From the NCBI GenBank assembly GCA_047974415.1, contig JBKECH010000077.1, positions 1 through 62,700 on the forward strand: a DNA stretch of 62,700 nt. Direction: 5' to 3'. Numbering within the stretch: position 1 is the first letter of the stretch; each line of letters starts with the position of its first letter. Both the position numbers and the translations under genes were made by a program. The notes under the pieces are model-generated. The model had not been told where the DNA came from, ran no database searches, and saw nothing but the letters and a program-made list of their open reading frames with translations. Shown here piece after piece: positions 16,606 through 26,026 of this stretch. This DNA comes from JBKEAJ01 sp047974415 (GTDB lineage: Bacteria; Bacteroidota; Bacteroidia; Bacteroidales; Prolixibacteraceae).

Positions 16606-19071
16606 TTAATACGGATCTACATCAAGATAAGCAAATACTGTCGAAAAACCTTTCTTGCTTCTTGCTTTATCTAGGTGCTCTAGGATGTTGCTTTTTATTG
16701 TTTGTAGCTGTTCTTTTTTCTCAACCTTTAACCATATTTCTTTTCGATAGTACAGTTGAACTTTCGAAATCAAAGGATACTCAGGACCTAATATTACACA
16801 GGACAAAGAGGCTCTTAGACCCTCAGCAACAAGATCGGCAAAGAGGTTTACGACTTTGAAATCTTTGTGTCGCATTATTATTTTAATCATTCTAAAATAG
16901 GGTGGATATGAGAACATCTTTCTCTCCAACATCTGCTCTACGTAAAAAGTATCGAAACTATCGTGCAGCAAATGTTTAAAAATGGGGTGTTCGGCTTGCA
17001 TTGTCTGAATAATAACATGTCCTTGTTCCTTGCGTCGACCTGCTCGTCCACTCACCTGCGTTATGAGTTGGTACGCACGTTCTATAGCCCTAAAGTCTGG
17101 GAAACTAAATATAGAATCGGCGTTAAGAACCCCAACTACTTGTACCCCTTTAAAATCCAAGCCCTTGGCTATCATCTGAGTTCCCACAAGAATGTCTATA
17201 TTCCCAGATGAGAAATCCTCGATTATGCGATTTAGTGTAGTTTTAGAACTTGACACATCTAAGTCAATACGCCCAACGGTTCGTTCGGGGAAGAGTGTTC
17301 TAACTTCATCTTCTATTTTCTCTGTTCCAAAACCTCGCATTACCACTTCATTCCCACACGATGAGCAAGTGCGCAATACCGACTTGCTTTCCCCACAATA
17401 ATGACAAACTAACTTGCCTCGACCTTTATGAAAGGTCAGGCTCACATCACAGTTGTTGCATTTAGGTATCCAGCCGCAACTAGCACATTGGAAGAATAAT
17501 GAATAACCACGTCTATTCTGAAATAATATCACTTGCTTGCCTGCATCCATGGCGTCAACCATAGCATGGCACAATTCTGGCGTCAGATGAGCTTTCATCT
17601 GACGGCGTTTATATGCTCGCCTCAAATCGACAACACTTATCTTCGGGAGCTTTACACCTTTGTAGCGCTCATTCAGCTCCACAAATCCATATTTACCACT
17701 CTGTGCGTTGGCAAATGTTTCAAACGATGGTGTTGCTGTTCCAAGTAATACTTTCGCTCCGTACTGTTTTGCCAATATTATAGCAGCGTCACGAGCATTA
17801 TAGCGTGGAGCAGGATCTTGCTGCTTATAGCTTGCATCATGTTCCTCATCAATTATTATCAATCCTAAATCGGCAAAAGGCAGAAAAATTGAGGACCGAG
17901 TGCCGACAACTAAGTCCAGCCTGCTTTCAGCCTGTGTTTTAGACACTTCTTTCCACACGGCAATCTGGTCGGTATCGGCAAAGCGAGAGTGGTAAACGCC
18001 AACTCTATCTCCAAATATCTGCTTCAGTCTAATTACGATCTGCGTTGTCAGAGCTATTTCTGGCAGGAAGTAGAGGACCTGCTTTCCTTGCTTGATATAC
18101 TCGTTTATTAGGTGAGTATATACCTCTGTTTTTCCACTCGATGTTACTCCTTTTAGTAACACTGCCGACTTTCCTTTAAATATATTTTTTACGCTTAATA
18201 GTGCTTTCCCCTGCGAAACAGACAAGGTTCTTAAAGACAATGCATCTCTGCTCTCATGATGTACTGTATCCCAATAATCTAATGTTTGCAGTGACAGATA
18301 GTTTTGACCTTCCAAACTTCGTAGTATCGCACTGTTACACCGAGATTTATCAAGGAGTTCTTTTCTCAGAATGCACTTATCTCCTTTTTCATCAATAAGG
18401 TATACAAACAACTCGAATAATATTTTTTGTTTAGGTGCACGCCTTAATGCAAACAAGGCTTCATCAACATCCTTCTTATTTTTAATTTTGCTACCAAATT
18501 CCACAACCTGAACTTTGCGAGCCTCAATACTGCCTCCAATAGTCTCTTGTAGATATATGGCTTCTTTTTCTATAAGTCCGCTGATGGTGCTTGTAGCAAA
18601 TCCCCTCGGATACTTACTCTCTAAATCCAGCAGGGTAAGTCCCTGATGATTAGAGACTATCAGCCACAATGCCTTTTCTTGAGGTGATAATTTGTTACTT
18701 TCCGTAAAAACCTCATTAGGGAAAAGTCGCGACTTGCTCTCCATCTTCAATCCCGAAGGCAAAGCAATGCGCATAGTGTCTCCAAGAGTACAACAATAAT
18801 AATCAGAAATCCACTTCCAGAACTCTAATTGTTTGAGGTTGACAATTGCACTAGAATCCAGCACGCTATCAATTTGTTTATAATCTGTCTTGTCTGTATC
18901 ATCTCTATTTCTGAGGGCATAAACAATTCCGACGTAGAGTTTTCTTACCCCCATCTGAACTACAACTCGCTGTCCTACACTCACTAGGTTTTCTTGCCCA
19001 CTTGCAAGCTCGTAAGTATACAGCTGACGTAAGGGCAATGGTACTACTATATCGGCTAATATTTGCTTCAA
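16606..19071 (-). CDS. priA: Primosomal protein N' (PriA helicase)
   Basis: Replication-restart helicase that recognises stalled forks and loads the replisome. The 821-residue protein has the N-terminal 3'-DNA-binding domain (DIVVPLPLRQLYTYEL), Walker A as GVTSSGKTEVYTH near residue 310, the DEEH box (LIIIDEEHDASYK), a zinc-binding insert with repeated CxxC pairs (CASCGWIPKCNNC, CHYCGES, CSSCG), and the helicase C-terminal motif (GTQMIAKGLDFKGV). Length is in the normal range. It is transcribed away from the PPIase gene, beyond a terminator. Confidence 0.96.
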   Translation of the reverse strand: MKQILADIVVPLPLRQLYTYELASGQENLVSVGQRVVVQMGVRKLYVGIVYALRNRDDTDKTDYKQIDSVLDSSAIVNLKQLEFWKWISDYYCCTLGDTMRIALPSGLKMESKSRLFPNEVFTESNKLSPQEKALWLIVSNHQGLTLLDLESKYPRGFATSTISGLIEKEAIYLQETIGGSIEARKVQVVEFGSKIKNKKDVDEALFALRRAPKQKILFELFVYLIDEKGDKCILRKELLDKSRCNSAILRSLEGQNYLSLQTLDYWDTVHHESRDALSLRTLSVSQGKALLSVKNIFKGKSAVLLKGVTSSGKTEVYTHLINEYIKQGKQVLYFLPEIALTTQIVIRLKQIFGDRVGVYHSRFADTDQIAVWKEVSKTQAESRLDLVVGTRSSIFLPFADLGLIIIDEEHDASYKQQDPAPRYNARDAAIILAKQYGAKVLLGTATPSFETFANAQSGKYGFVELNERYKGVKLPKISVVDLRRAYKRRQMKAHLTPELCHAMVDAMDAGKQVILFQNRRGYSLFFQCASCGWIPKCNNCDVSLTFHKGRGKLVCHYCGESKSVLRTCSSCGNEVVMRGFGTEKIEDEVRTLFPERTVGRIDLDVSSSKTTLNRIIEDFSSGNIDILVGTQMIAKGLDFKGVQVVGVLNADSIFSFPDFRAIERAYQLITQVSGRAGRRKEQGHVIIQTMQAEHPIFKHLLHDSFDTFYVEQMLERKMFSYPPYFRMIKIIMRHKDFKVVNLFADLVAEGLRASLSCVILGPEYPLISKVQLYYRKEIWLKVEKKEQLQTIKSNILEHLDKARSKKGFSTVFAYLDVDPY

Positions 19072-19094
19072 ACTTAATTCTTTTGTATAAAAAA

Positions 19095-19122
19095 TGGCTC
19101 AACTGCTTGTGCAATTGAGCCA
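19095..19122 (-). terminator. Terminator after the pfkA-PPIase pair
   Basis: The minus strand forms TGGCTCAA...TTGAGCCA (8-bp stem, with a further GC pairing inside) followed by TTTTTT. It follows the PPIase stop by about 20 bases and precedes priA. Confidence 0.85.
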
Positions 19123-19142
19123 CTAATATAGTCATTTTATAA

Positions 19143-20093
19143 TTATTTTATGGCAAGTAATTCGACTTCGAACACCAATACGGCATTAGGTGGGATAACT
19201 CCTCCTGCACCAGTTGCTCCGTAAGCTAAATGTGGAGGGATTACAAGTTGCGCTTTATCGCCAACCTTTAGCAAGGCAATGCCTTCGTCCCAGCCTTGTA
19301 TAACATGCCCAGCTCCTAAAGGAAATTCTATTGGCCTCTCTCGCTTGTACGAAGAATCAAAAATAGAACCGTCGCTCAATCGACCTTCATAATGCACCTT
19401 TACTGTATCTCCAGTCTTAGCTTGTTCACCATCGCCCGACTGTAAGATTTTATATCTAAGTCCAGAAGAGGACTTCTTATAACCTTGTGACAGTCGCTCT
19501 ATCTCAGCTTCGGCACGCTCTTGTGCTTGTTGTTCTTTGTTGGCAATAGCTTTCATTTCTGCTTCAAATACAGATTTCGCATCAAATGCCTCTGCACATC
19601 CTCCTCTCCGCTCTATTTTTATCGAAAGGATTTTATCTCCTTGCAAAGAACTCATTACCACATCTATGCCCTCGACAACTTTTCCAAACACTGTATGTTT
19701 ACCATCCAGCCAAGGGGTTGGCACATGAGTGATAAAGAACTGACTTCCGTTGGTTGATGGTCCAGAATTTGCCATTGACAAAACACCAGGAAGATTGTGA
19801 CACAACTCCTTGTGAAATTCATCTCGAAACTTATAACCAGGGTCTCCTGTTCCAGTTCCTTGTGGACATCCTCCTTGTATCATAAAGTCTTGGCTGTCGC
19901 CATTGGCAAGGCTTATCACTCTATGGAAGTTCAGCCCATCATAATACGGTTCTCCCAGTGGTTTTGCTGAGTTTTTTAAAAGCCCCTCTGCTAGACCAAC
20001 GAAATTGGCTACTGTTAAAGGAGTCTTTTCATACTCCAACTCTATTAATATATCGCCCCTAGAGGTCTTAATACGTGCAAATATTCCTTCCAT
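19143..20093 (-). CDS. Cyclophilin-FKBP fusion peptidyl-prolyl isomerase
   Basis: A 316-residue protein joining two unrelated prolyl isomerase folds. Residues 1-170 are a cyclophilin (NFHRVI, DFMIQGGCPQGTGTG, GVLSMANSGPSTNGSQFFI, WLDGKHTVFGKV). Residues about 220-316 are an FKBP domain (VKVHYEGRLSDGSIFDSS, VIQGWDEGIALLKVGDKAQ, LAYGATGAGGVIPPNA). A charged coiled helix (about 175-210) links them. Such dual-family immunophilins are known in Bacteroidota and a few other lineages. There is no signal peptide, so it probably acts in the cytosol. The start lies 6 bases from the pfkA stop. Confidence 0.93.
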   Translation of the reverse strand: MEGIFARIKTSRGDILIELEYEKTPLTVANFVGLAEGLLKNSAKPLGEPYYDGLNFHRVISLANGDSQDFMIQGGCPQGTGTGDPGYKFRDEFHKELCHNLPGVLSMANSGPSTNGSQFFITHVPTPWLDGKHTVFGKVVEGIDVVMSSLQGDKILSIKIERRGGCAEAFDAKSVFEAEMKAIANKEQQAQERAEAEIERLSQGYKKSSSGLRYKILQSGDGEQAKTGDTVKVHYEGRLSDGSIFDSSYKRERPIEFPLGAGHVIQGWDEGIALLKVGDKAQLVIPPHLAYGATGAGGVIPPNAVLVFEVELLAIK

Positions 20094-20099
20094 ATATTT

Positions 20100-21095
20100 T
20101 TATTCTCCTACTACTTCTTTATTCATTTCGTAAAGATCCATCGGGAAGTCCCTCTTTCCTTTAACACACTTATTAAAAGGAACATGAACTATCTCACTAT
20201 CTTTTATTCCTACCATTATGCTTTTCTGGTCATCTAGCAGGGCATCAACAGCACCTACCCCCATTCTCGTTGCCATTATCCTATCTATGGCCGTGGGATT
20301 TCCTCCTCTTTGCATATGCCCTAGTATCGAAACTCTAACCTCAAACTTTGGATTTTCTTTTTTTACTCTTTCGGCAACTGCTATTGCTCCACCATGCTCA
20401 TCCCCTTCTGCGACAACAATGATTCCGCTTGTTTCTTTTTTCTTCACTCCCTTCCTAATAAATCTATCCAAATCATCATCTTCATCGACTTCAGGAATCA
20501 AAATAGCTTCGGCACCACAAGCTATTCCACTATAAAGAGCTAAGTCTCCTGCATCATTGCCCATTACTTCAACAATAAAAATTCGACCATGCGAACGAGC
20601 TGTGTCTTTAAGTTTATCAATAGCTTCCACGGCTGTATTAAGTGCCGTATCATGTCCGATAGTATAGTCCGTGCCATACATGTCGTTATCTATTGTTCCA
20701 GGTATGCCAACAATGGGAATATCTGTCTCTTGTGTAAACAGCTGTGCTCCAGTAAACGTACCATCTCCTCCAATTACAACGAGAGCGTCGATACAGTGAG
20801 TTTTCAGATTTTCGTAGGCTTTTATACGTCCTTCTACCGTACGAAAATCGTTACAACGAGCCGTCCTGAGGATTGTTCCTCCTTGGTGTAGTATGCCACT
20901 GACACTGCGTGTACTCAAGTGTGTAAAATCGCAATCAATCATTCCTTGATAACCTCGTCTGACGCCTATTACTTTTATTCCTTTTTTGATGGCACTACGT
21001 GTAACTGATCGTATTACAGCATTCATTCCTGGAGCATCGCCTCCCGAAGTAAGAATGCCGAGTTTGTTTATTCTCTTTTTAGATTTATTGTTCAT
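20100..21095 (-). CDS. pfkA: 6-phosphofructokinase
   Basis: ATP-dependent phosphofructokinase, the committed step of glycolysis. It has the expected motifs: LGILTSGGDAPGMNAVIR for ATP binding, VVIGGDGTFTGA, PGTIDNDMYGTDYTIG with the catalytic Asp, and EVMGNDAGDLAL and HMQRGGNPTAIDR for substrate contacts. The glycine in GGDGT indicates ATP rather than pyrophosphate as donor. I place the start at the ATG ending at 21095 (331 residues). The longer frame to 21152 would run through the -7 box at 21140 and adds a Cys-rich stretch foreign to the family. Confidence 0.94.
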   Translation of the reverse strand: MNNKSKKRINKLGILTSGGDAPGMNAVIRSVTRSAIKKGIKVIGVRRGYQGMIDCDFTHLSTRSVSGILHQGGTILRTARCNDFRTVEGRIKAYENLKTHCIDALVVIGGDGTFTGAQLFTQETDIPIVGIPGTIDNDMYGTDYTIGHDTALNTAVEAIDKLKDTARSHGRIFIVEVMGNDAGDLALYSGIACGAEAILIPEVDEDDDLDRFIRKGVKKKETSGIIVVAEGDEHGGAIAVAERVKKENPKFEVRVSILGHMQRGGNPTAIDRIMATRMGVGAVDALLDDQKSIMVGIKDSEIVHVPFNKCVKGKRDFPMDLYEMNKEVVGE

Positions 21096-21139
21096 TTTAT
21101 TATCTTTTTCTTTGTGTATGCAAACACAAATACTCAAAG

Positions 21140-21147
21140 CAAAAGTA
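21140..21147 (-). promoter_or_regulatory. -7 box of the pfkA promoter
   Basis: The minus strand reads TACTTTTG (TAnnTTTG). Transcription would begin near 21133, about 38 bases before the chosen pfkA ATG, which supports the shorter start. Confidence 0.6.
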
Positions 21148-21219
21148 CGCAAAACAAGCTTGCTTACAGAATTCTGAATGTTACATTTAAATAAAATTTC
21201 TCACCGTTGGCTACACCTT

Positions 21220-21293
21220 AACCCAGAATATACACTAGCTTACCTATTACGTAGCAGAACTGCGCAAGTAGGGCTTTGGTGTATATTTTGGGT
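21220..21293. repeat. Palindromic intergenic repeat, copy R3
   Basis: AACCCAGAATATACAC on the left pairs with GTGTATATTTTGGGT on the right, extended by AGC/GCT. The loop contains TTACGTAGCAG, the core shared with the other R copies. It lies between the pfkA promoter and the rpoC-operon terminator. Confidence 0.6.
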
Positions 21294-21300
21294 CTAATGC

Positions 21301-21330
21301 AAAAACGGCTCCTGCATAAATAGGAGCCGT
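21301..21330 (-). terminator. Terminator of the rpoBC-DUF3467 operon
   Basis: AACGGCTCCT and AGGAGCCGTT form a perfect 10-bp stem with an 8-base loop. On the minus strand it is followed by a T run (GTTTTTG). It lies 27 bases after the DUF3467 stop. Confidence 0.9.
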
Positions 21331-21356
21331 TAATATCGTCATCATAAATAATTTGT

Positions 21357-21698
21357 CTATGCTTGTGGCAAATTATCTATAAACCCTCTATGCCCAGAGC
21401 TGTTAGGATTTCCATTCATATCGATGGGAGAAAATTGCTGTTCGTACCTCTGTATATTTTCTCCTAAACTCAAATATAAACTCTTTGCATTCTCGGGAGT
21501 CATAATAATTCTAGATTTAACTTTTGCTTTCGTTACACCAGGCATCAAGCGCACATAGTCTATCACAAACTCTGATGCCGAATGTGCGATGATAGCTAAA
21601 TTAGCATATGTACCCTGAGCTACATCCTCATCCAGCTCAATATTGATATTTTGCTGATTATTCTTCATACTATTACTATTCATTGTATCATTACTCAT
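21357..21698 (-). CDS. DUF3467 family protein
   Basis: A 113-residue protein with the DUF3467 pattern: INIELDEDVAQGTYANLAII, then SEFVIDYVRLMPGVTKAKVK and a C-terminal helix after RIIMTPENAKSLYLSLGENI. The function of the family is not established. It follows rpoC by 19 bases and ends at the operon terminator, an association common in this phylum. A role near RNA polymerase is only suggested by position. Confidence 0.85.
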   Translation of the reverse strand: MSNDTMNSNSMKNNQQNINIELDEDVAQGTYANLAIIAHSASEFVIDYVRLMPGVTKAKVKSRIIMTPENAKSLYLSLGENIQRYEQQFSPIDMNGNPNSSGHRGFIDNLPQA

Positions 21699-21717
21699 TT
21701 CCGAATATTTTTAAGTG

Positions 21718-24700
21718 TTACTTCTGCTTTTTCAACTTATCAAACTCTTCTTGAGAACCAACAATAATATTCTTATACTCGTTCAAGCCTGTACCTGCTG
21801 GAATTAGATGCCCACAAATTACATTCTCTTTCAAGCCTTCCAAATAGTCTACTTTACCTTGTATTGCAGCCTCGTTAAGAACCTTTGTGGTTTCTTGGAA
21901 CGATGCAGCAGACAACCAGCTCTTAGTTTGCAAGGCTGCTTTAGTTATTCCTTGCAGAATCTGCGATGATGTGGCTGGCACGACGTCTCTAGTTTTCACA
22001 AGCTGAAGGTCTTTTCTTTTCAATAAAGAGTTTTCTTCTCTAAGCTTTCTAGCTGTAACAATCTGACCTGCCATAAAGTTTTGGGAATCGCCAGCATCTT
22101 CAACATATTTCTTTCCATACATCCACTCATTCTCCTGAAGAAAGTCCTGTTTGTCAACCACTTGCTTTTCGAGAAAACGCGTATCACCTGGATCTTCAAT
22201 CACTACTTTGCGCATCATCTGACGAACAATGACTTCGAAGTGTTTATCATTAATTTTCACACCTTGTAATCGGTAAACATCCTGAACCTCATTTACTATA
22301 AACTCCTGTACTGCTGTTGGTCCTTGTATCAACAAAATATCAGCAGGTGTAATAGAGCCGTCAGAAAGCGACGTTCCTGCTTTAACATAATCAGACTCTT
22401 GAACCAAGATCTGTCGAGACAATGGAACTAGATACTTCTTTATATCTCCTCTTTTGGACGTAACTATTATTTCTCTATTTCCTCTTTTTATTTTTCCGAA
22501 GCTAACTTCTCCGTCGATCTCCGAAACTACTGCTGGGTTGGATGGGTTCCTTGCCTCGAACAGCTCTGTTACTCTGGGAAGTCCCCCCGTAATATCACTT
22601 GCCTTGCCCGAAGAACGTGGAATTTTAACTAAGATATCTCCTTCGTTTACAACCTTGTCTTCGCTCACCGAGACGTGTCCGCCTACTGGTAAGTTATACG
22701 AGCGAATCAGTTCCCCTTTATCGTCAAGAATACGAAGAATTGGGTTTTTATTTTTGTCTCGTGTTTCGATTATAACAATCTCACTTAAGCCCGTTTGATC
22801 GTCTGTATCATATCTAAAAGTAACACCTTCGATTAAGTTCTCAAATTGCACCTTTCCTCTATATTCAGACACAATGACCCCATTATATGGATCCCATTCA
22901 CAAATCAGCTCTCCTTTGGCAACTTCGGCTCCATTTTTAACAAATAGATGAGCTCCGTATGGAATATGGTTTGTATAAACAGCTATGCCTGTAGTTTTAT
23001 CAATGACCTTCAGTTCGGCAAGGCGACTTGTCACGATATCAATCTTTTTCCCAGAATCGCTTTTCCACGAAACAGATTTCAACTCTTCAATCTCGACAAT
23101 ACCAGGGTATTTAGAAATCAATGAAGATTGGGTAGATATGTTACCCGCAATACCTCCAACGTGGAACGTTCTAAGAGTTAACTGTGTGCCTGGCTCCCCT
23201 ATCGATTGGGCCGCGATAACTCCCACAGACTCTCCCTTCTGAACCATTCGCCCGCTGGCCAAGTTACGACCGTAACATTTTGCACAAATCCCAACCTTAG
23301 CCTCGCAAGTAAGCACCGATCGAACTTCTATTGTCTCTATCGGCGACTGCTCAATCTTTTTTGCTACATTGTCTGTAATCTCATCTCCTGATTTCACTAG
23401 TAGCTCTCCTGATACTGGATCCGTAACATCATGTACAGAACAACGCCCTACAATCCTCTCTTCCAATGAGGCTATTTCTTCTTCATTGTTTTTAAGTGAT
23501 GATACACTTAATCCTCTAAGAGTTCCACAGTCAAACTCATTGACAACAACATCTTGAGAAACATCGACGAGCCTACGAGTAAGGTATCCTGCATCAGCCG
23601 TTTTAAGGGCTGTATCGGCAAGTCCTTTACGAGCACCGTGAGTAGAGATAAAATATTCTAATACTGAAAGACCTTCTTTGAAGTTTGACAAGATCGGATT
23701 CTCAATAATTTGAGCTGTAGTTGCTCCAGATTTTTGAGGTTTTGCCATCAGTCCTCGCATTCCGCAAAGCTGGCGAATTTGTTCCTTACTTCCCCTAGCT
23801 CCAGAATCTAACATCATATACACTGAATTAAATCCTTGCTTATCTTTACTCAAGGTATCCATTACCGACTGAGTTAGCTTAGAGTTAGCATGTGTCCATA
23901 CATCAATAACTTGGTTATAACGCTCGTTATTGGTAATCAATCCCAAGTTATAGTTACTCATGATACCTTCGACATCAGAGTAACCATTGTTTACAATATC
24001 TTTCTTATCTTCAGGAATGACTACATCTCCTAAGTTAAAGGATAATCCACCTCTATATGCCATTTGGTAACCTAAATCCTTGATGTCATCCAAGAATTTA
24101 ACGGTTTTTGCGTTATCGCATTTCTTGAATATATCGGCAATAATACCTCTCAAAGCTCTTTGTGTAAGGACGTTATTTATATAGCCAGCTTCTTCGGGCA
24201 CGTGCTGATTAAATAATATTCTTCCTACAGTTGTTTTTGTAATATGCGTGAAAGGGTTAACGTCATCATCAACACTTCTTTCCTGCAATCTAACTTCTAC
24301 TTCAGCATGTAGTTCTACACGTTTCTCATTGAATGCTATAATTGCTTCTTCAGGCGAGTAAAACTTAAGACCTTCTCCTTTAGCCCCTTCTCTACTTTTC
24401 GTCATATAATAAAGTCCGAGAATCATATCCTGGGACGGAACTTGTATTGGAGCCCCATTTGCTGGATTCAAAAGGTTGTGTGATGCCAACATGAGCATCT
24501 GAGCCTCTAATATAGCTGCGTTGCCTAGAGGAAGATGAACTGCCATTTGGTCACCATCGAAGTCTGCATTAAATCCTGAACATACCAAAGGATGCAACCT
24601 GATTGCTTTGCCCTCAATAAGTACGGGTTGAAAAGCCTGAATAGACAAGCGGTGCAATGTTGGCGCACGATTGAGAAGTACAGGATGTGCTCTGAGAACA

Positions 24701-25977
24701 TTTTCTAGAATATCAAAAATAACAGGGTCTCTCCTGTCAACTATTTTTTTTGCCGATTTGACAGTTTTAACTATCCCTCTTTCTATAAGTTTTCTTATCA
24801 CAAAAGGCTTATATAGCTCTGCTGCCATATCTTTTGGTAATCCACACTCATGGACTTTTAAAGATGGACCGACAACAATAACGGAACGCGCAGAATAATC
24901 TACTCGCTTACCTAGTAGGTTCTGACGAAAACGCCCCTGCTTACCTTTTAAACTGTCGCTAAGTGATTTTAATGGTCTGTTGCTGTCCGTCTTGACAGCA
25001 TTAGATTTGCGAGAGTTGTCAAACAATGAATCTACCGCTTCCTGTAGCATTCTCTTCTCATTTCGAAGAATAACTTCTGGAGCTTTAATCTCTATCAGGC
25101 GCTTAAGCCTGTTGTTCCTTATAATAACACGTCTGTATAAATCGTTCAGATCCGAAGTTGCAAAACGCCCTCCATCAAGAGGTACTAGTGGACGAAGTTC
25201 GGGTGGTATAACTGGAACTACTTTCACAATCATCCATTCAGGCTTGTTTATTTTCCGACTTCCCCTAAAATATTCAACCACCTGAAGTCTTTTTAAAGCT
25301 TCGTTTTTGCGTTGCTGTGAAGTTTCCACATTCGCCTTATGTCGTAGTTCGTGAGTTAGTTTGTCAAGATCTACCCTTTTAAGCAATTCATAGAGTGCAT
25401 CTGCACCCATCAAAGCTATAAATTTATTGGGGTCTTCGTCGTCCAGGTACTGGTTCTCCTTAGGTAAGGTTTCGATGATATCCAAATATTCATCTTCTGT
25501 CAAGAAGTCTAAATATTTCACACCATTTTCTGCTTGTATACCTGGATTTACCACAACATACTTCTCGTAATAAACAATTGTATCGAGTTTCTTTGTAGGT
25601 ATCCCTAACAAATAACCTATTTTGTTAGGAAGTGATTTAAAGTACCATATATGTGCAACAGGAACTACCAGGGCAATATGCCCCATTCTGTCTCTTCGTA
25701 CCTTTTTCTCGGTAACTTCAACACCACATCTGTCGCATACAATGCCCTTATATCTGATTCGCTTATACTTCCCACAATGACATTCGTAATCCTTTACTGG
25801 CCCGAATATCCGTTCGCAAAATAAGCCATCTCGCTCTGGTTTATAGGTTCTGTAATTTACAGTTTCGGGCTTTAGAACCTCTCCATGAGAACGCTCCAAG
25901 ATCTCTTCTGGAGACGAAATACCTATTGTAACTTTCGAAAATGAAGTCTGAATGTTAGTATCTTTTCTAAATGTCAT
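21718..25977 (-). CDS. rpoC: RNA polymerase subunit beta'
   Basis: Catalytic subunit of RNA polymerase, 1419 residues. It has the zinc ribbon at the N terminus (CHCGKYKRIRYKGIVCDRCG, about residues 65-85), the magnesium-binding active site NADFDGDQMAVH, the bridge-helix and trigger-loop region (GARGSKEQIRQLCGMRGLMA), and the second zinc site (CEAKVGICAKCYG). Length matches other Bacteroidota. It begins about 50 bases after rpoB. Confidence 0.98.
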   Translation of the reverse strand: MTFRKDTNIQTSFSKVTIGISSPEEILERSHGEVLKPETVNYRTYKPERDGLFCERIFGPVKDYECHCGKYKRIRYKGIVCDRCGVEVTEKKVRRDRMGHIALVVPVAHIWYFKSLPNKIGYLLGIPTKKLDTIVYYEKYVVVNPGIQAENGVKYLDFLTEDEYLDIIETLPKENQYLDDEDPNKFIALMGADALYELLKRVDLDKLTHELRHKANVETSQQRKNEALKRLQVVEYFRGSRKINKPEWMIVKVVPVIPPELRPLVPLDGGRFATSDLNDLYRRVIIRNNRLKRLIEIKAPEVILRNEKRMLQEAVDSLFDNSRKSNAVKTDSNRPLKSLSDSLKGKQGRFRQNLLGKRVDYSARSVIVVGPSLKVHECGLPKDMAAELYKPFVIRKLIERGIVKTVKSAKKIVDRRDPVIFDILENVLRAHPVLLNRAPTLHRLSIQAFQPVLIEGKAIRLHPLVCSGFNADFDGDQMAVHLPLGNAAILEAQMLMLASHNLLNPANGAPIQVPSQDMILGLYYMTKSREGAKGEGLKFYSPEEAIIAFNEKRVELHAEVEVRLQERSVDDDVNPFTHITKTTVGRILFNQHVPEEAGYINNVLTQRALRGIIADIFKKCDNAKTVKFLDDIKDLGYQMAYRGGLSFNLGDVVIPEDKKDIVNNGYSDVEGIMSNYNLGLITNNERYNQVIDVWTHANSKLTQSVMDTLSKDKQGFNSVYMMLDSGARGSKEQIRQLCGMRGLMAKPQKSGATTAQIIENPILSNFKEGLSVLEYFISTHGARKGLADTALKTADAGYLTRRLVDVSQDVVVNEFDCGTLRGLSVSSLKNNEEEIASLEERIVGRCSVHDVTDPVSGELLVKSGDEITDNVAKKIEQSPIETIEVRSVLTCEAKVGICAKCYGRNLASGRMVQKGESVGVIAAQSIGEPGTQLTLRTFHVGGIAGNISTQSSLISKYPGIVEIEELKSVSWKSDSGKKIDIVTSRLAELKVIDKTTGIAVYTNHIPYGAHLFVKNGAEVAKGELICEWDPYNGVIVSEYRGKVQFENLIEGVTFRYDTDDQTGLSEIVIIETRDKNKNPILRILDDKGELIRSYNLPVGGHVSVSEDKVVNEGDILVKIPRSSGKASDITGGLPRVTELFEARNPSNPAVVSEIDGEVSFGKIKRGNREIIVTSKRGDIKKYLVPLSRQILVQESDYVKAGTSLSDGSITPADILLIQGPTAVQEFIVNEVQDVYRLQGVKINDKHFEVIVRQMMRKVVIEDPGDTRFLEKQVVDKQDFLQENEWMYGKKYVEDAGDSQNFMAGQIVTARKLREENSLLKRKDLQLVKTRDVVPATSSQILQGITKAALQTKSWLSAASFQETTKVLNEAAIQGKVDYLEGLKENVICGHLIPAGTGLNEYKNIIVGSQEEFDKLKKQK

Positions 25978-26026
25978 AACTATATGTTGTTATGTAATTG
26001 TTTTTTGTTCTTAATCCTAATTCTTT

